From an uncultured Fidelibacterota bacterium (lineage in GTDB: Bacteria; Marinisomatota; Marinisomatia; Marinisomatales; UBA1611): DNA of 7,041 bases. The translations under genes were made by a program, and so were the position numbers. Where the stretch lies: assembly GCA_913041325.1 (NCBI GenBank), contig CAJWHU010000080.1, positions 1 through 7,041 on the forward strand, read 5' to 3'. Below are positions 6,886 to 7,041 of this stretch, in pieces; position 1 is the stretch's first letter; the number at the start of each line of letters is the position of its first letter. Under the pieces are notes generated by a model. It was not told the origin of the DNA and searched no databases. It worked only from the letters and a program-made list of their open reading frames with translations.

Positions 6886-7041
6886 TTATGTATTTACAGA
6901 AAACAACCATCCGAAAGGATCATCAGCTTCTCCTGTCTGAATTTTAGTTAATGTTTCCTTCAATTTTTTTGTTACAGATCCAATTTTTTTATTATTGTAT
7001 TCATAAGTAGTATTATTGTAGGATATGCTACCTACTGGTGT
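6886..7041 (-). CDS. ilvE: Branched-chain amino acid aminotransferase, C-terminal 51 residues (5' part outside window)
   Basis: The frame enters from the right edge and ends with TAA at 6886-6888. The fragment starts TPVGSISYNN and continues through KKLKETLTKIQTGEADDPFGW. This matches the C-terminal end of class IV (fold-type IV) branched-chain aminotransferases, which end in a helix of the form LxxxLTxIQxG followed by D-x-x-GW. The enzyme is PLP-dependent and moves the amino group between glutamate and the keto acids of leucine, isoleucine and valine. The catalytic lysine and cofactor site lie outside the window, so the call rests on the tail only. It is followed by the 268 bp gap before nusB on the same strand. 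Confidence 0.75.
   Translation of the reverse strand, partial: TPVGSISYNNTTYEYNNKKIGSVTKKLKETLTKIQTGEADDPFGWLFSVNT

Noticed and set aside
6769..6951. 60-codon plus-strand open frame near the right edge
   Set aside because: It overlaps the ilvE 3' end on the opposite strand, has AT-rich chance composition and no ribosome binding site.

Overview
All the genes supported here lie on the minus strand, so the window reads from right to left: the last 51 codons of a branched-chain amino acid aminotransferase (ilvE), a short AT-rich gap, nusB, secA, a cystathionine gamma-synthase/lyase-type PLP enzyme, and a large secreted multidomain protein that runs off the left edge. No plus-strand gene, rRNA, tRNA, CRISPR array or transposase is visible.

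The DNA is AT-rich. SecA has two features I associate with the Bacteroidota / FCB group: a long insertion in the preprotein-crosslinking domain, and a C-terminal tail without the Cys-rich zinc motif. The large left-hand protein combines cohesin-like modules, a choice-of-anchor-J (cleaved-adhesin-type) domain and fibronectin type III segments. That mix is common in extracellular proteins of marine FCB lineages such as Bacteroidota and Marinimicrobia (SAR406). A marine FCB bacterium is my best guess; the phylum is an inference from recalled family features, not from a search.

Layout. 6886-7041: 3' end of ilvE. 6618-6885: 268 bp AT-rich gap with one doubtful 59-codon ORF and a possible Bacteroidota-type -7 element. 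6183-6617: nusB (GTG start). 3144-6173: secA, 9 bp after nusB. 1979-3142: PLP enzyme (GTG start), 1 bp after secA. 1856-1978: gap with a clear Shine-Dalgarno sequence for the last gene. 1-1855: the secreted protein, 618 codons present and the C-terminus missing.

The tight spacing makes nusB-secA-PLP enzyme a likely single transcription unit: transcription antitermination, Sec protein export and sulfur amino acid metabolism, which looks like housekeeping linkage rather than a pathway. The secreted protein has its own ribosome binding site and a signal peptide and is probably a Sec substrate, but I see no evidence of a specific functional tie to the adjacent secA. I did not find a clearly novel system. 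The most interesting region is the large surface protein, with its duplicated modules, nested domain and a GC-richer patch inside one module.
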